Shown: positions 25,934 through 33,898, numbered from the stretch's first letter. The stretch: 64,000 bases of DNA from Clostridiales bacterium (GCA_015071005.1 SVIG01000003.1:62001-126000), one strand, 5' to 3'. Translations and numbers: made by a program. The notes: generated from the letters alone by a model not told the origin.

Positions 25934-26932
25934 TCAAAGCTGCGTTTGTAAAGCGGTAATAGCAACCGCAGCAACGATATCTTCCGATTTGCAACCGCGC
26001 GACAAATCGTTCAAGGGTTTTGCAAAACCTTGGCAAATAGGACCTACCGCCATAAAGCCGCCCAATCTTTCCGCGATTTTATAACCGATGTTTCCTGCTT
26101 GCAAATCAGGGAAAATGAAGACGTTTGCTTGACCTGCGACGTTAGAATCGGGCGCTTTGAGCGCCGCAACGGAAGGTACGATTGCCGCGTCAAACTGCAA
26201 TTCGCCATCCAATTTCAAATCAGGCGCTTTTTCCTTCGCGATTCTTACCGCTTCCGCTACCATGGAAACGTTATCGTGCTTTGCACTCCCCTTCGTCGAG
26301 AAGGAGAGCATTGCAACCTTTGGATCAATCCCCGTAATCGCTTTTGCAGAGTTTGCCGTAGCGATTGCGCATTCCGCAAGCCCTTCGCTCGTATAGGTAG
26401 GATTCAAGCCGCAATCCGCAAAAAATACCATTCCATCGGGGCAATATTGATTGCCTTGAGGCGGACAAATCATGAGATTAAAGCTCGAAACAGACGAAAC
26501 TCCCTTTGCCGTTTTGATAATTTGCAAACCAGGGCGAAGGGTATTTGCTGTAGAATGGCAAGCGCCGGAAACAAGCCCGTCCACGTCGCCCATCTTCAAC
26601 ATCATAGCCCCAAAATACGTACCGTCTTGCAAAAGCTTCGCCGCTTGTTCACTTGTCATACCTTTGGAGGCACGGAGTTCGCAGAGTTTTGCGTTATATT
26701 CAGGCAATTTATCGCTCGTAAGCGGATTGACAATCGTAACACCCGTCAAATCCACGTCGGGATTCGCCGCCTTGATTGCAGTTTCATCGCCAAGCAACAC
26801 GATTTTGGCAACGCCTTCTTGGGTCGCGTCAGCAGCCGCTTTTACTACTCTCGAATCTTCGCCCTCACAAAGTACGATCGTTTTTTGGAGGGATTTTGCC
26901 TTCGCTTTAATTTCGTCAAGAATATTTCTCAT
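25934..26932 (-). CDS. pta: phosphate acetyltransferase
   Basis: A 332-residue short-form Pta without the N-terminal regulatory domains of the enterobacterial enzyme. It interconverts acetyl-CoA and acetyl phosphate. The active-site regions DVDGLVSGACHSTANTLRP and LQAGNIGYKIAERLGG are typical. AAGGAG stands seven bases before the ATG at 26932. It is the first gene of the pta-ackA operon. Confidence 0.97.
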   Translation of the reverse strand: MRNILDEIKAKAKSLQKTIVLCEGEDSRVVKAAADATQEGVAKIVLLGDETAIKAANPDVDLTGVTIVNPLTSDKLPEYNAKLCELRASKGMTSEQAAKLLQDGTYFGAMMLKMGDVDGLVSGACHSTANTLRPGLQIIKTAKGVSSVSSFNLMICPPQGNQYCPDGMVFFADCGLNPTYTSEGLAECAIATANSAKAITGIDPKVAMLSFSTKGSAKHDNVSMVAEAVRIAKEKAPDLKLDGELQFDAAIVPSVAALKAPDSNVAGQANVFIFPDLQAGNIGYKIAERLGGFMAVGPICQGFAKPLNDLSRGCKSEDIVAAVAITALQTQL

Positions 26933-26960
26933 AATTTATCTCCTTGAAAACGCTAAACGC

Positions 26961-26989
26961 TTTATTTATTTTTTCTTTTCGTGTATAAT
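26961..26989 (+). promoter_or_regulatory. probable promoter of tmcAL
   Basis: TATAAT (26984-26989) with a weak TTTATT -35 (26961-26966) at 17 bases. It lies about 83 bases before the tmcAL start and crosses the leader of the divergent pta gene. Confidence 0.5.
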
Positions 26990-27023
26990 ATGGATTAGAA
27001 AGATTTTTTTATCCATTATTTCT

Positions 27024-27052
27024 ATTATAACATAGAAATTCTTGATTGTAAA
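27024..27052 (-). promoter_or_regulatory. promoter of pta-ackA
   Basis: On the minus strand TTTACA (27047-27052), 17-base spacer, TATAAT (27024-27029). The pta leader is about 85 bases long. Confidence 0.75.
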
Positions 27053-27071
27053 GGGAATGAAAAGAATTAAA

Positions 27072-28214
27072 ATGAAAATTTGTGCGATTATTTGTGAATA
27101 CAACCCCTTCCACAACGGGCATTTATATCAGCTCAAACAAGCTAAAGCCTTGTCCAACGCCGACTTCTTGCTTTGCATTATGAGCGGAAACTTTGTGCAA
27201 CGCGGCGAAGCCGCGATTATGGAAAAGCACATGCGCGCAAAACACGCCGTTATGGCAGGCGCGGACGCCGTAATCGAGCTTCCTACCCCTTTTGCAACCT
27301 CTAATGCAGAGCTTTTTGCAAAAGGCGCTATTCATATCCTTTCTTCTATTCCCAACGTAAGTACCCTTTGTTTCGGTGCTGAAAAAGCGGATAAACTCGC
27401 CTTTATTTCCGCCGCAAGATACTTAAACGACGAACCAAAAGAAGTATCCGAAACCATCAAACGGCTTATGTCCGAAGGTGTCAGCTACGCAAAAGCGCGA
27501 GCACAAGCCTACGCGGGCTTCATTCCTATAGATTTACTTGCTTCTCCCAATAACATTTTAGGCTTAGAATACACAAGAGCAATTCTTTCTAAAAATGCCA
27601 ATATAGATATTTTGCCCATTCAACGCGTTGGTGGAAATTACAACGACGAAAATTTGCATACGGACTTTTCTTCCGCTACCGCAATTCGCGCAGGAATTAC
27701 GAAACAAGAAAACATTTCCGCGCAACTCCCGACTTACGTTGCAGCTGATTTACCCAACCAATTAGAAAACAAGCTCGATAGCTTAGAAAAATATGCGCTG
27801 CTTTCTAAATCCACGCGAGAAATCGCACTCGTTGCGGATTGTACGGAAGGCTTAGAAAACGCTTTCAAAAAAGCGGCTGAAAATCCTGAATCGCTCGTTC
27901 AATCGCTCACGTCGGCGAGATACACCGCTTCCAGAATTCGTAGAATCGCTTTGCAATGCCTCTTAAACATAGAAGAAAGCTTAATCCGAAAAAGCCTACA
28001 AGCTCCTTTGTATTTGCGCGTTTTAGCGGCAAAGAAAGACAATTCCGCGATATTATCCGCGCTCTCGGAAAGCAATTTCCCCATTATTGCGCGTGCGCAC
28101 GATGAAGCTTCTTTGTTAGATACGGCAAAAGAATGCTATTCAATTGATACGTTTGCGGAAAAGCTTTACCGTTTACTCTATCAAACGACTGAAAATAAAA
28201 ATATTTTTATATAA
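27072..28214 (+). CDS. tmcAL: tRNA(Met) cytidine acetate ligase
   Basis: A 380-residue nucleotidyltransferase-fold enzyme that activates acetate with ATP and makes N4-acetylcytidine at the wobble base of elongator tRNA-Met. The N-terminus reads ICEYNPFHNGHLYQL, containing the HxGH adenylylation motif, and FVQRGEAAIMEKHMRA follows. The start at 27072 aligns with the family N-terminus; two upstream ATGs in frame would only add ten residues, and no start has a strong ribosome site. Using acetate links it loosely to the neighbouring pta-ackA pair. Confidence 0.92.
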   Translation: MKICAIICEYNPFHNGHLYQLKQAKALSNADFLLCIMSGNFVQRGEAAIMEKHMRAKHAVMAGADAVIELPTPFATSNAELFAKGAIHILSSIPNVSTLCFGAEKADKLAFISAARYLNDEPKEVSETIKRLMSEGVSYAKARAQAYAGFIPIDLLASPNNILGLEYTRAILSKNANIDILPIQRVGGNYNDENLHTDFSSATAIRAGITKQENISAQLPTYVAADLPNQLENKLDSLEKYALLSKSTREIALVADCTEGLENAFKKAAENPESLVQSLTSARYTASRIRRIALQCLLNIEESLIRKSLQAPLYLRVLAAKKDNSAILSALSESNFPIIARAHDEASLLDTAKECYSIDTFAEKLYRLLYQTTENKNIFI

Positions 28215-28249
28215 ACGCGATTTTTTTTCAAAAAACACCAACAAAACGC

Positions 28250-28278
28250 TTGCATTTTTCTTTTTTATTAAGTATAAT
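28250..28278 (+). promoter_or_regulatory. promoter of tRNA-Thr
   Basis: TTGCAT (28250-28255), 17-base spacer, TATAAT (28273-28278), 24 bases before the tRNA 5' end. Confidence 0.75.
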
Positions 28279-28301
28279 GATTAAGCTGTTCGTTGGCGAA
28301 T

Positions 28302-28377
28302 GCTACTGTGGCTCAGTCGGTAGAGCAGCTGATTCGTAATCAGCAGGTCGCCGGTTCAAGTCCGGCCAGTAGCTCCA
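28302..28377 (+). tRNA. tRNA-Thr (anticodon CGT), CCA encoded
   Basis: A complete cloverleaf: acceptor GCTACTG/CAGTAGC, D arm GCTC/GAGC, anticodon arm GCTGA/TCAGC with loop TTCGTAA (anticodon CGT, reads ACG), five-base variable loop, T arm GCCGG/CCGGC with TTCAAGT, discriminator T, and an encoded CCA at 28375-28377. Confidence 0.97.
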
Positions 28378-28433
28378 AAAAATACAGGCAACTAGATGTT
28401 GCCTGTGTTTTTCTTTTTCCGTAATCCTGGACG
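28357..28433 (+). repeat. direct repeat copy A: tRNA-Thr 3' end plus terminator
   Basis: From the T loop of the tRNA through the CCA, the terminator hairpin and the flank ending CCTGGACG. The same 77-78 bp recur at 28559-28636 with one base inserted and one base changed, giving a 202-bp period. Confidence 0.9.
28384..28415 (+). terminator. terminator after tRNA-Thr
   Basis: ACAGGCAAC (28384-28392), loop TAGAT, GTTGCCTGT (28398-28406), followed by GTTTTTCTTTTT. Confidence 0.9.
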
Positions 28434-28558
28434 GACTTGAGGGTTGGAGTCGTTTTGCGAGAGCAAAACGGTTTGCCCTACGTATATTCCCAAAAGAAAA
28501 AAATACTTGGCAAACTGGGCAATTGATAATTGCCCAACGGGGCGCGCCGCTAAAGGCG
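28434..28558. other. 125-bp hairpin-rich insert between the tRNA-tail repeats
   Basis: Four local inverted repeats: CGTTTTGC-GAGA-GCAAAACG (GNRA loop), GTTTGCC...GGCAAAC around an inner GTAT/ATAC, GGGCAATT-GAT-AATTGCCC, and GCGCC-GCTAAA-GGCGC. No credible protein is encoded. It may be a structured RNA or the remains of an element that entered at the tRNA 3' end. Confidence 0.55.
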
Positions 28559-28636
28559 CAAGTCCGGCCAGTAGCTCCAAAAAAATACAGGCAACTAGAT
28601 GTTGCCTGTATTTTTCTTTTTCCGTAATCCTGGACG
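28559..28636 (+). repeat. direct repeat copy B: tRNA-Thr 3' end plus terminator
   Basis: Repeats the tRNA tail and terminator of 28357-28433 almost exactly. The hairpin here (28587-28609) has T-runs in both directions, so it can also end transcription of the minus-strand gene that finishes at 28645. Confidence 0.9.
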
Positions 28637-28644
28637 AATCCACC

Positions 28645-29319
28645 CTATTTTATCTTAAAAGCAGCGGCTAAATTCATATATTCGTCCACCGTTTCGCAAA
28701 GTAAATATCTTACGTCTTGTACATAAAGAACGCTATTTAATAGGCGTTCAATTTTTTTAGCTGTACGTTTACAGGTTTGGGAAAAGGCTTTATATTTATC
28801 TTCATATCTTTCGCCTTGGAATTCCATTTGATTTTGCAACGTTTTTAATATTTCTTTACATCTTTCTTGCGTTTCCCCTTTTTCTAACAAATTCCCACAG
28901 CCTTCAAGTAATCCGATATCCCCTTGCAGGCATTTGAATGCCGAAAGATAAATCTCCGATTTCCGCTTGTCTTCCTGCTTCAAAAAATAAAGTTTTTCTA
29001 TGGCAATTTCTTTTAGAAGGGTAGGTTTCCCTTGTCCGCATAAATGCTCGTAGACTTGCTCACAATCCGTTTTGTTTGTGTAAACGTTTAAGGCAACGTA
29101 ATCGCGACCGTTATACTCGAATAAATAACCAGCTCCTCCTTCTAATTTCACAAATTCCGCACTTGCCTCTATTCGTAAATCGTCGGCAACTAAATAGTAA
29201 AACGAAGTTTGAACAGAATAGACTTTTACATTGGATAGTTTCCAAGTATAAATTCCGCAAAAACAAAAGAAAAAGGTCAATGCGAAAATTCCTATTCGTT
29301 TCAAAAAGCTCGCCGTCAT
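28645..29319 (-). CDS. unknown membrane-anchored protein
   Basis: I do not recognise this 224-residue protein. It has one N-terminal membrane segment (about residues 8-26, rich in Phe) and an external remainder: a segment with VYSVQTSFYYLVADDLRIEA and GGAGYLFEYNGRDYVALNVY that could be a small SPOR-like or similar mixed fold, then a helical C-terminal half with many Glu/Lys and several Cys. The ATG at 29319 lies within the terminator hairpin of nrdDG, so either read-through supplies the message or translation begins a little further in; no separate promoter is evident. Confidence 0.6.
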   Translation of the reverse strand: MTASFLKRIGIFALTFFFCFCGIYTWKLSNVKVYSVQTSFYYLVADDLRIEASAEFVKLEGGAGYLFEYNGRDYVALNVYTNKTDCEQVYEHLCGQGKPTLLKEIAIEKLYFLKQEDKRKSEIYLSAFKCLQGDIGLLEGCGNLLEKGETQERCKEILKTLQNQMEFQGERYEDKYKAFSQTCKRTAKKIERLLNSVLYVQDVRYLLCETVDEYMNLAAAFKIK

Positions 29320-29341
29320 AACCTATCGTATGACGGCGAGC
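29308..29341 (-). terminator. nrdDG terminator that contains the next gene's start codon
   Basis: A perfect 13-bp stem: GCTCGCCGTCATA (29308-29320) and TATGACGGCGAGC (29329-29341) with an eight-base loop, followed leftward by TTTTTG. The ATG of the unknown membrane protein is in its second arm and the AGG before it is in the loop. Confidence 0.85.
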
Positions 29342-29347
29342 CGCTAT

Positions 29348-29875
29348 TTATTCAAGATATAAAACGATTTCACCCGTTTGCAAAGTCTTTTGCACGTCGA
29401 TAACACGCTGATTGGACGAGCCTCGGAACTTCAAACGAATGTCCTTTTTCGCATCCAAATAAGGTCCGTCGACGAGTACGTCAAAAAGAGAAATCAAGTC
29501 TTTCGTAAAAGGCAAATTTTTCCTCTTTTCCTTTAAGTCGCCCGTGTTCTCATCGAAGATAAAACCGGTATAGCACCAAATCGTTTTGTCGGGGAAAAGC
29601 GCTTTCACCTTTTTGATAAAAGGATACAAGGCTTGCTGATTTTCAGGCTCAAGCGGTTCGCCGCCAAGCAAGGAAAGCCCTGCAATATAGCCCGAATCCA
29701 ATTCCTTAAGAATCTGCGCCTCTACCGCTTCGTTAAAAGGTTCACCGTAAGAAAAATCCCACGCGACTTGATTAAAACAGTTTTCACAATGGTGGGTACA
29801 GCCCGAAACGAACAGGGAAATACGCACCCCCTCTCCGTTGGCAATATCCGTCCATTTAATCGTTGCGTAATTCAT
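29348..29875 (-). CDS. nrdG: anaerobic ribonucleotide reductase activating protein
   Basis: A 175-residue radical SAM activase that installs the glycyl radical on NrdD. The cluster motif is CTHHCENC (Cys 26, 30, 33), preceded by the family segment TDIANGEGVRISLFVSG; LLGGEPLEPEN contains the GGE motif that binds SAM. It overlaps the nrdD stop by one base, so the two are cotranslated. Confidence 0.96.
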   Translation of the reverse strand: MNYATIKWTDIANGEGVRISLFVSGCTHHCENCFNQVAWDFSYGEPFNEAVEAQILKELDSGYIAGLSLLGGEPLEPENQQALYPFIKKVKALFPDKTIWCYTGFIFDENTGDLKEKRKNLPFTKDLISLFDVLVDGPYLDAKKDIRLKFRGSSNQRVIDVQKTLQTGEIVLYLE

Positions 29876-32058
29876 TAAAGGTGGAGCACGCGATCCTTAA
29901 TTTCTTGCGTTCTACCCTGATTCCAATACTGCGTACCAATGTAGCCGCAGGTGCGTCTTGCGACGTTCATTTTCGCTTGGTCACGGTTTTTGCAGTGCGG
30001 GCATTCCCAAACGAGCTTGCCGCCTTCGTCGGTGATGATTTGCATTTCTCCATCATAGCCGCATACTTGGCAATAGTCACTCTTGGTATTCAATTCTGCG
30101 TACATAATATTATCGTAAATAAATTGCATTACCGAAAGAACCGCGGGAATATTATCTTGCATATTCGGTACTTCTACGTACGAAATTGCGCCGCCAGGCG
30201 AAAGCTGCTGGAATTCACTTTCAAACTTAAGCTTCGTAAAGGCGTCGATTTCTTCCGTGACGTGAATATGATAGCTGTTGGTGATATAGCTCTTATCCGT
30301 AACGCCAGGGATAATACCAAAACGTTTTTGCAAGCATTTCGAGAACTTATACGTCGTACTTTCAAGCGGCGTACCATAAAGGGAGAAATCAATATTTTCC
30401 TTCGCTTTCCATTCCTTACACTTATCGTTCATCTTCTTCATAACGGCAAGTGCGAACGGTTTTGCTTCGTCGGAAGTATGCGATTTGCCCGTCATATGTT
30501 TTACGCATTCGTACAAGCCTGCATAGCCAAGCGAAATCGTCGAATAACCGCCGAAAAGCAATTTATCGATAGGCTCGCCCTTTTCCAAGCGCGCCAACGC
30601 GCCGTACTGCCACAAAATAGGCGCAGCGTCCGAAAGCGTACCTTTCAAACGGTTGTGTCTTTGCATCAACGCGCGATAGCAAAGCTCCAATCTCTCTTCA
30701 AAGATTTCCCAGAATTTCTCTTCCGATCTACCAGAAGAAAGCGCAACGTCAACAAGATTGATCGTTACAACCCCTTGATTGAAACGGCCGTAATATTTCG
30801 GCTTACCGTTCTCATCTACGTAAGGCGTAAGGAAGCTTCTGCAGCCCATACAGGTATAGCAATGCCCTTCTCCGTTTTTGTCCACCTTAAATTCGAGCAT
30901 TTTCTTTTCCGAAATATAGTCGGGAACCATACGTTTTGCCGTACATCTTGCCGCCAATTCCGTCAAGTACCAATACGGCTGATCTTCCGTAATATTATCC
31001 GGCTCAAGCACGTAAATAAGCTTGGGGAACGCAGGCGTAATCCAAACACCCGATTCATTCTTAACCCCTTGAATACGCTGCTTTAACGTTTCTTCAATGA
31101 TCATCGCCAAGTCCGCTTTTTCTTGTTCGCTACGCGCTTCGTTCAAGTACATAAATACCGTGACGAAAGGCGCTTGACCATTGGTCGTCAAAAGGGTGAC
31201 AACTTGATATTGAATCGTTTGAATACCGCGTTTAATTTCATCGCGCAAACGCTTTTCCGCAACTTTATGGATATATTCTTCGTCCGTAAGCCCCATTTCA
31301 GCAAACTCTACCGCCACTTCCCTACGGATTTTTTGACGGCTGATTTCTACGAACGGAGCAAGGTGCGTCAAGGAAATACTTTGCCCACCGTACTGATTCG
31401 ACGCAACCTGCGCGATAATTTGCGTAGCGATATTGCACGCCGTCGAAAAGCTATGCGGCTTTTCAATCAACGTACCCGAAATAACCGTGCCGTTTTGGAG
31501 CATATCTTCCAAATTGACAAGGTCGCAGTTATGCATATGTTGCGCAAAATAATCCGCGTCGTGGAAATGAATAAGCCCTTGATCGTGCGCCGTGACAATT
31601 TCTTCAGGCAACAAAATACGGCGGGTGAGATCTTTGGAAACTTCCCCTGCCATATAGTCGCGTTGTACGCTGTTAACCGTAGGATTCTTATTCGAATTTT
31701 CCTGCTTTGCTTCTTCGTTGTTACATTCGATCAACGTCAAAATTTGCGCGTCCGTCGTGTTTGCAGTACGCACGAGCGCACGAGTATAACGATAGGTAAT
31801 ATATTTCCGCGCCAAAACAAAGGACATGGACGCCATCAAACGGTTTTCTACCATATCCTGGATTTCCTCGACGTGGGGAGAACGCCCTAAATTCGCACAT
31901 TCTTCCGTGACCGCGTCGACTATATTTTGAATTGCGCCTTCCGAAATACGGTCGCGCTCGTCGATTTCTCTATTAGCCTTGCGAATAGCGCCAATAATCT
32001 TATCCTTATTAAAAACAACCTCTTGACCGCTACGCTTGATAATCTTCATTTCCTTCAT
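29875..32058 (-). CDS. nrdD: anaerobic (class III) ribonucleoside-triphosphate reductase
   Basis: A 727-residue oxygen-sensitive enzyme that reduces NTPs to dNTPs using a glycyl radical. An N-terminal ATP-cone (KRSGQEVVFNKDKIIGAIRKA) gives allosteric control. Near the C-terminus a zinc site is formed by CQVCGYDG and CPHC, and the radical site is RTCGYIG with the Gly at about residue 705. It is the first gene of the nrdD-nrdG operon behind four NrdR-type boxes. Its presence indicates an anaerobic life style. Confidence 0.98.
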   Translation of the reverse strand: MKEMKIIKRSGQEVVFNKDKIIGAIRKANREIDERDRISEGAIQNIVDAVTEECANLGRSPHVEEIQDMVENRLMASMSFVLARKYITYRYTRALVRTANTTDAQILTLIECNNEEAKQENSNKNPTVNSVQRDYMAGEVSKDLTRRILLPEEIVTAHDQGLIHFHDADYFAQHMHNCDLVNLEDMLQNGTVISGTLIEKPHSFSTACNIATQIIAQVASNQYGGQSISLTHLAPFVEISRQKIRREVAVEFAEMGLTDEEYIHKVAEKRLRDEIKRGIQTIQYQVVTLLTTNGQAPFVTVFMYLNEARSEQEKADLAMIIEETLKQRIQGVKNESGVWITPAFPKLIYVLEPDNITEDQPYWYLTELAARCTAKRMVPDYISEKKMLEFKVDKNGEGHCYTCMGCRSFLTPYVDENGKPKYYGRFNQGVVTINLVDVALSSGRSEEKFWEIFEERLELCYRALMQRHNRLKGTLSDAAPILWQYGALARLEKGEPIDKLLFGGYSTISLGYAGLYECVKHMTGKSHTSDEAKPFALAVMKKMNDKCKEWKAKENIDFSLYGTPLESTTYKFSKCLQKRFGIIPGVTDKSYITNSYHIHVTEEIDAFTKLKFESEFQQLSPGGAISYVEVPNMQDNIPAVLSVMQFIYDNIMYAELNTKSDYCQVCGYDGEMQIITDEGGKLVWECPHCKNRDQAKMNVARRTCGYIGTQYWNQGRTQEIKDRVLHL

Positions 32059-32095
32059 CTGATTGTACCATTTCCCTATTTTTTCACTTATCTCG

Positions 32096-32220
32096 AAACA
32101 ATATCTTGTGCAATTCTTCCCATTTTTAACACAATATATTGTGTGTTCGTGTTTTTTCGTGCCTTACTATTATACCATATCTTGTGGTTAAGTCAAGCGT
32201 ACGAGCACAAAATATGGTAT
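32096..32220 (-). promoter_or_regulatory. four NrdR-type boxes around the nrdDG promoter
   Basis: Boxes at 32096-32111, 32129-32144 (ACACAATATATTGTGT, a perfect palindrome), 32172-32187 and 32205-32220 match the NrdR consensus acaCwAtATaTwGtgt. Spacing is 33 bp within the first pair and 33 bp within the second, about three helical turns, as known for NrdR pairs. The third box covers the -10. NrdR would repress when dATP/ATP ratios are high. nrdR itself is not in the window. Confidence 0.85.
32169..32196 (-). promoter_or_regulatory. promoter of nrdD-nrdG
   Basis: On the minus strand TTGACT (32191-32196), 16-base spacer, TATAAT (32169-32174), about 105 bases before the nrdD start. Confidence 0.75.
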
Positions 32221-32372
32221 AGAAAAAACTTATGCCCTATTTTTCAAAAAATTGCTTTTTTCGTTGATTTTCCGTTGGTCAACTGAGTAATTTTGAAGAT
32301 ACAGGTATCAAAAAATAATATACCTGCAAATTTTATACAATAATTTTACAATAAAAAGTGATTTTTGCACAA

Positions 32373-32400
32373 AAAAAGACGGCAATTTTACCGTCTTTTT
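32373..32400. terminator. terminator after rho
   Basis: AAAAAGACGG (32373-32382) and CCGTCTTTTT (32391-32400) pair around CAATTTTA, 14 bases after the rho stop. A- and T-runs on both sides make it usable in both directions. Confidence 0.88.
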
Positions 32401-32413
32401 TCTCACGTTTCTC

Positions 32414-33898
32414 TTATTTTATTTTTTCAACAAATTCCTCTATCGTAGTTGATTCTTGAACTGCGTTTAAGAGTTTTTCGGCGCTGTAAGAAGTTAAAAA
32501 TTTCGATGCAAGTAGTTGTATTTCACGCCCCGCGCCCACGTTGGCATTCGTGCGAATTTCTCGCATATCAAGAGCTGGATAAACGCGTGATAAGGCAAGC
32601 GTTTCGCTTAATGAGAGCTGATAATTGGCAAGCTCACAAAGCTCCGCACTAATCAACTGATCGGCAGGATTGCCCGTGTCCTTGGAAACAAGCCCGATAA
32701 TCGTCAAAGAGCCCCCTTTCTCGAAGGCACGCGCCGAACCTAAATACTTTGTCAAATATTGCAAAGTTTTACGTTCTAATCCCCCTGCAAGCGTTTTACC
32801 GCCCGTAGATTCGTCCGTATCATTGTAGGCCCTTGCAAGCGTTGTAAAGGAATCCACTACCAAAAGCACATTCTCGCCGCTTTCCGCCAAACGTTTTGCG
32901 CGGTTTAAGATAAAATTCGCGATAAAGACTTGTCGTTCGGGTTCGTCTTCATAGGTGGTATAGACAAAATCATCCATTCGGAAAAGCTTATGGAATACGC
33001 CGACGTTTTCAGGCGGTTGACCGACCAAAACGCCAAGAGTCATAATGGAATCGTCTACGTTTTTAACGGCTTTAATCAGCTGCGCCAAAAAGGTTGTTTT
33101 ACCGATTTTTGGAGCGGAAACAACGACGCCACGCTGCCCTAAACAAATAGGCGCAAGCCAATCCAAATATTTTGCCGTCGTCGTGTTTTCTTTCCCAATC
33201 GCAAAGGTGGCAAGCTTTTGATCGGGAATACGCACGGACAGCTCTTCAAAGCGTTTTCTTGCGCATTTTTTTGGATCGAATATAGCTTCGTTTAACGTCG
33301 CTATTTGTACGGCGATTAAATGTCCGCTTTGTTTTTTTGCATAGCAGGAAATCACGTCCCCTTCACGCAAATCGTACTCACGAATCAAATCAATCGGCAC
33401 GATTACCTTTTCTTCGGAGTCCGTACCGTCTAATTTAATAAGCAAAGGTATATTCGCCATCGTTGTAAGCTGACCGCGATAGATAGGTCTTCTTCCACCG
33501 TGTTCTTCAATTTCCTTCGCGTCGGGATCAGCCAAAGGCAAAGAGAAAATATTATTGCGGATCATTTCTTGATATTCTTTGGCGAAATCAAATTCCCCTT
33601 TATTTTTAGCATCTCCATAGTCACCGCCTAAATAATGGGCGCGAATAGCTTCGACTCCAAGCTGAATCTTGGGGTTTGCGTCCTTATTCAACACCGGCGC
33701 GCCACGTTTGCTTCTTCCTTCAGGCGTCAACGTACCGACAAGAATTCCCACGATCAACTCAATCAAATCGCCTTTTTTGGCAACTGTCGGAGATTTCATA
33801 TCCAAAGTTCTTCCGTAGGTACGTAAATCGTACAACGAAAAATTGGATAAAAAGTTTTTAAGTTCGGCTTTCATTGCGTTCAAATCTTTGTTCGTCAT
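32414..33898 (-). CDS. rho: Rho-type transcription termination factor, divergent active site
   Basis: A 494-residue Rho homologue. An N-terminal Rho-N-like helical region, an RNA-binding OB-fold region (about 140-200) and the RecA-like motor are present: GQRGVVVSAPKIGKTTF (Walker A, about 254-270), VDSFTTLARAYN (Walker B) and KGGSLTIIG. However the block that is DERPEEV in typical Rho, with the catalytic Glu and the neighbouring Arg, reads GQPPENV (293-299); the Q-loop EEFKGTGN is replaced by AELCELAN, and LSRKIAE by LSETLAL. It may be an altered or weak motor. It is the last gene of the DUF1934-MBL-rho operon, overlapping the MBL gene by four bases. Confidence 0.85.
   Translation of the reverse strand: MTNKDLNAMKAELKNFLSNFSLYDLRTYGRTLDMKSPTVAKKGDLIELIVGILVGTLTPEGRSKRGAPVLNKDANPKIQLGVEAIRAHYLGGDYGDAKNKGEFDFAKEYQEMIRNNIFSLPLADPDAKEIEEHGGRRPIYRGQLTTMANIPLLIKLDGTDSEEKVIVPIDLIREYDLREGDVISCYAKKQSGHLIAVQIATLNEAIFDPKKCARKRFEELSVRIPDQKLATFAIGKENTTTAKYLDWLAPICLGQRGVVVSAPKIGKTTFLAQLIKAVKNVDDSIMTLGVLVGQPPENVGVFHKLFRMDDFVYTTYEDEPERQVFIANFILNRAKRLAESGENVLLVVDSFTTLARAYNDTDESTGGKTLAGGLERKTLQYLTKYLGSARAFEKGGSLTIIGLVSKDTGNPADQLISAELCELANYQLSLSETLALSRVYPALDMREIRTNANVGAGREIQLLASKFLTSYSAEKLLNAVQESTTIEEFVEKIK

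Larger units (their letters stand above)
28215..28644. other. 430-bp region with a tRNA gene and a duplicated tRNA tail, no protein gene
   Basis: Contains, in order, the tRNA-Thr promoter, the tRNA, its terminator, a 125-bp hairpin-rich insert, and a second copy of the tRNA 3' end and terminator. Short open frames across the insert (for example 28392-28643 on the minus strand) run through the repeats and lack ribosome sites, so I do not count them as genes. Confidence 0.8.
32059..32413. other. 355-bp intergenic region holding nrdDG control sites and the rho terminator
   Basis: 32096-32220 holds the nrdDG promoter and four NrdR-like boxes; 32373-32400 is the rho terminator. Between them is an AT-rich stretch with one hairpin, CAGGTAT (32302-32308) and ATACCTG (32320-32326), without a T-run and of unknown use. 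No gene is seen. Confidence 0.8.

Noticed and set aside
28392-28671. Short open frames across the tRNA-tail repeats (minus 28392-28643, plus 28444-28671)
   Set aside because: They read through a terminator and a tRNA tail, lack ribosome sites, and contain no domain. The repeat structure explains them better.
29863-31086. 407-residue plus-strand frame opposite nrdD
   Set aside because: Shadow of nrdD; the sense protein is certain.
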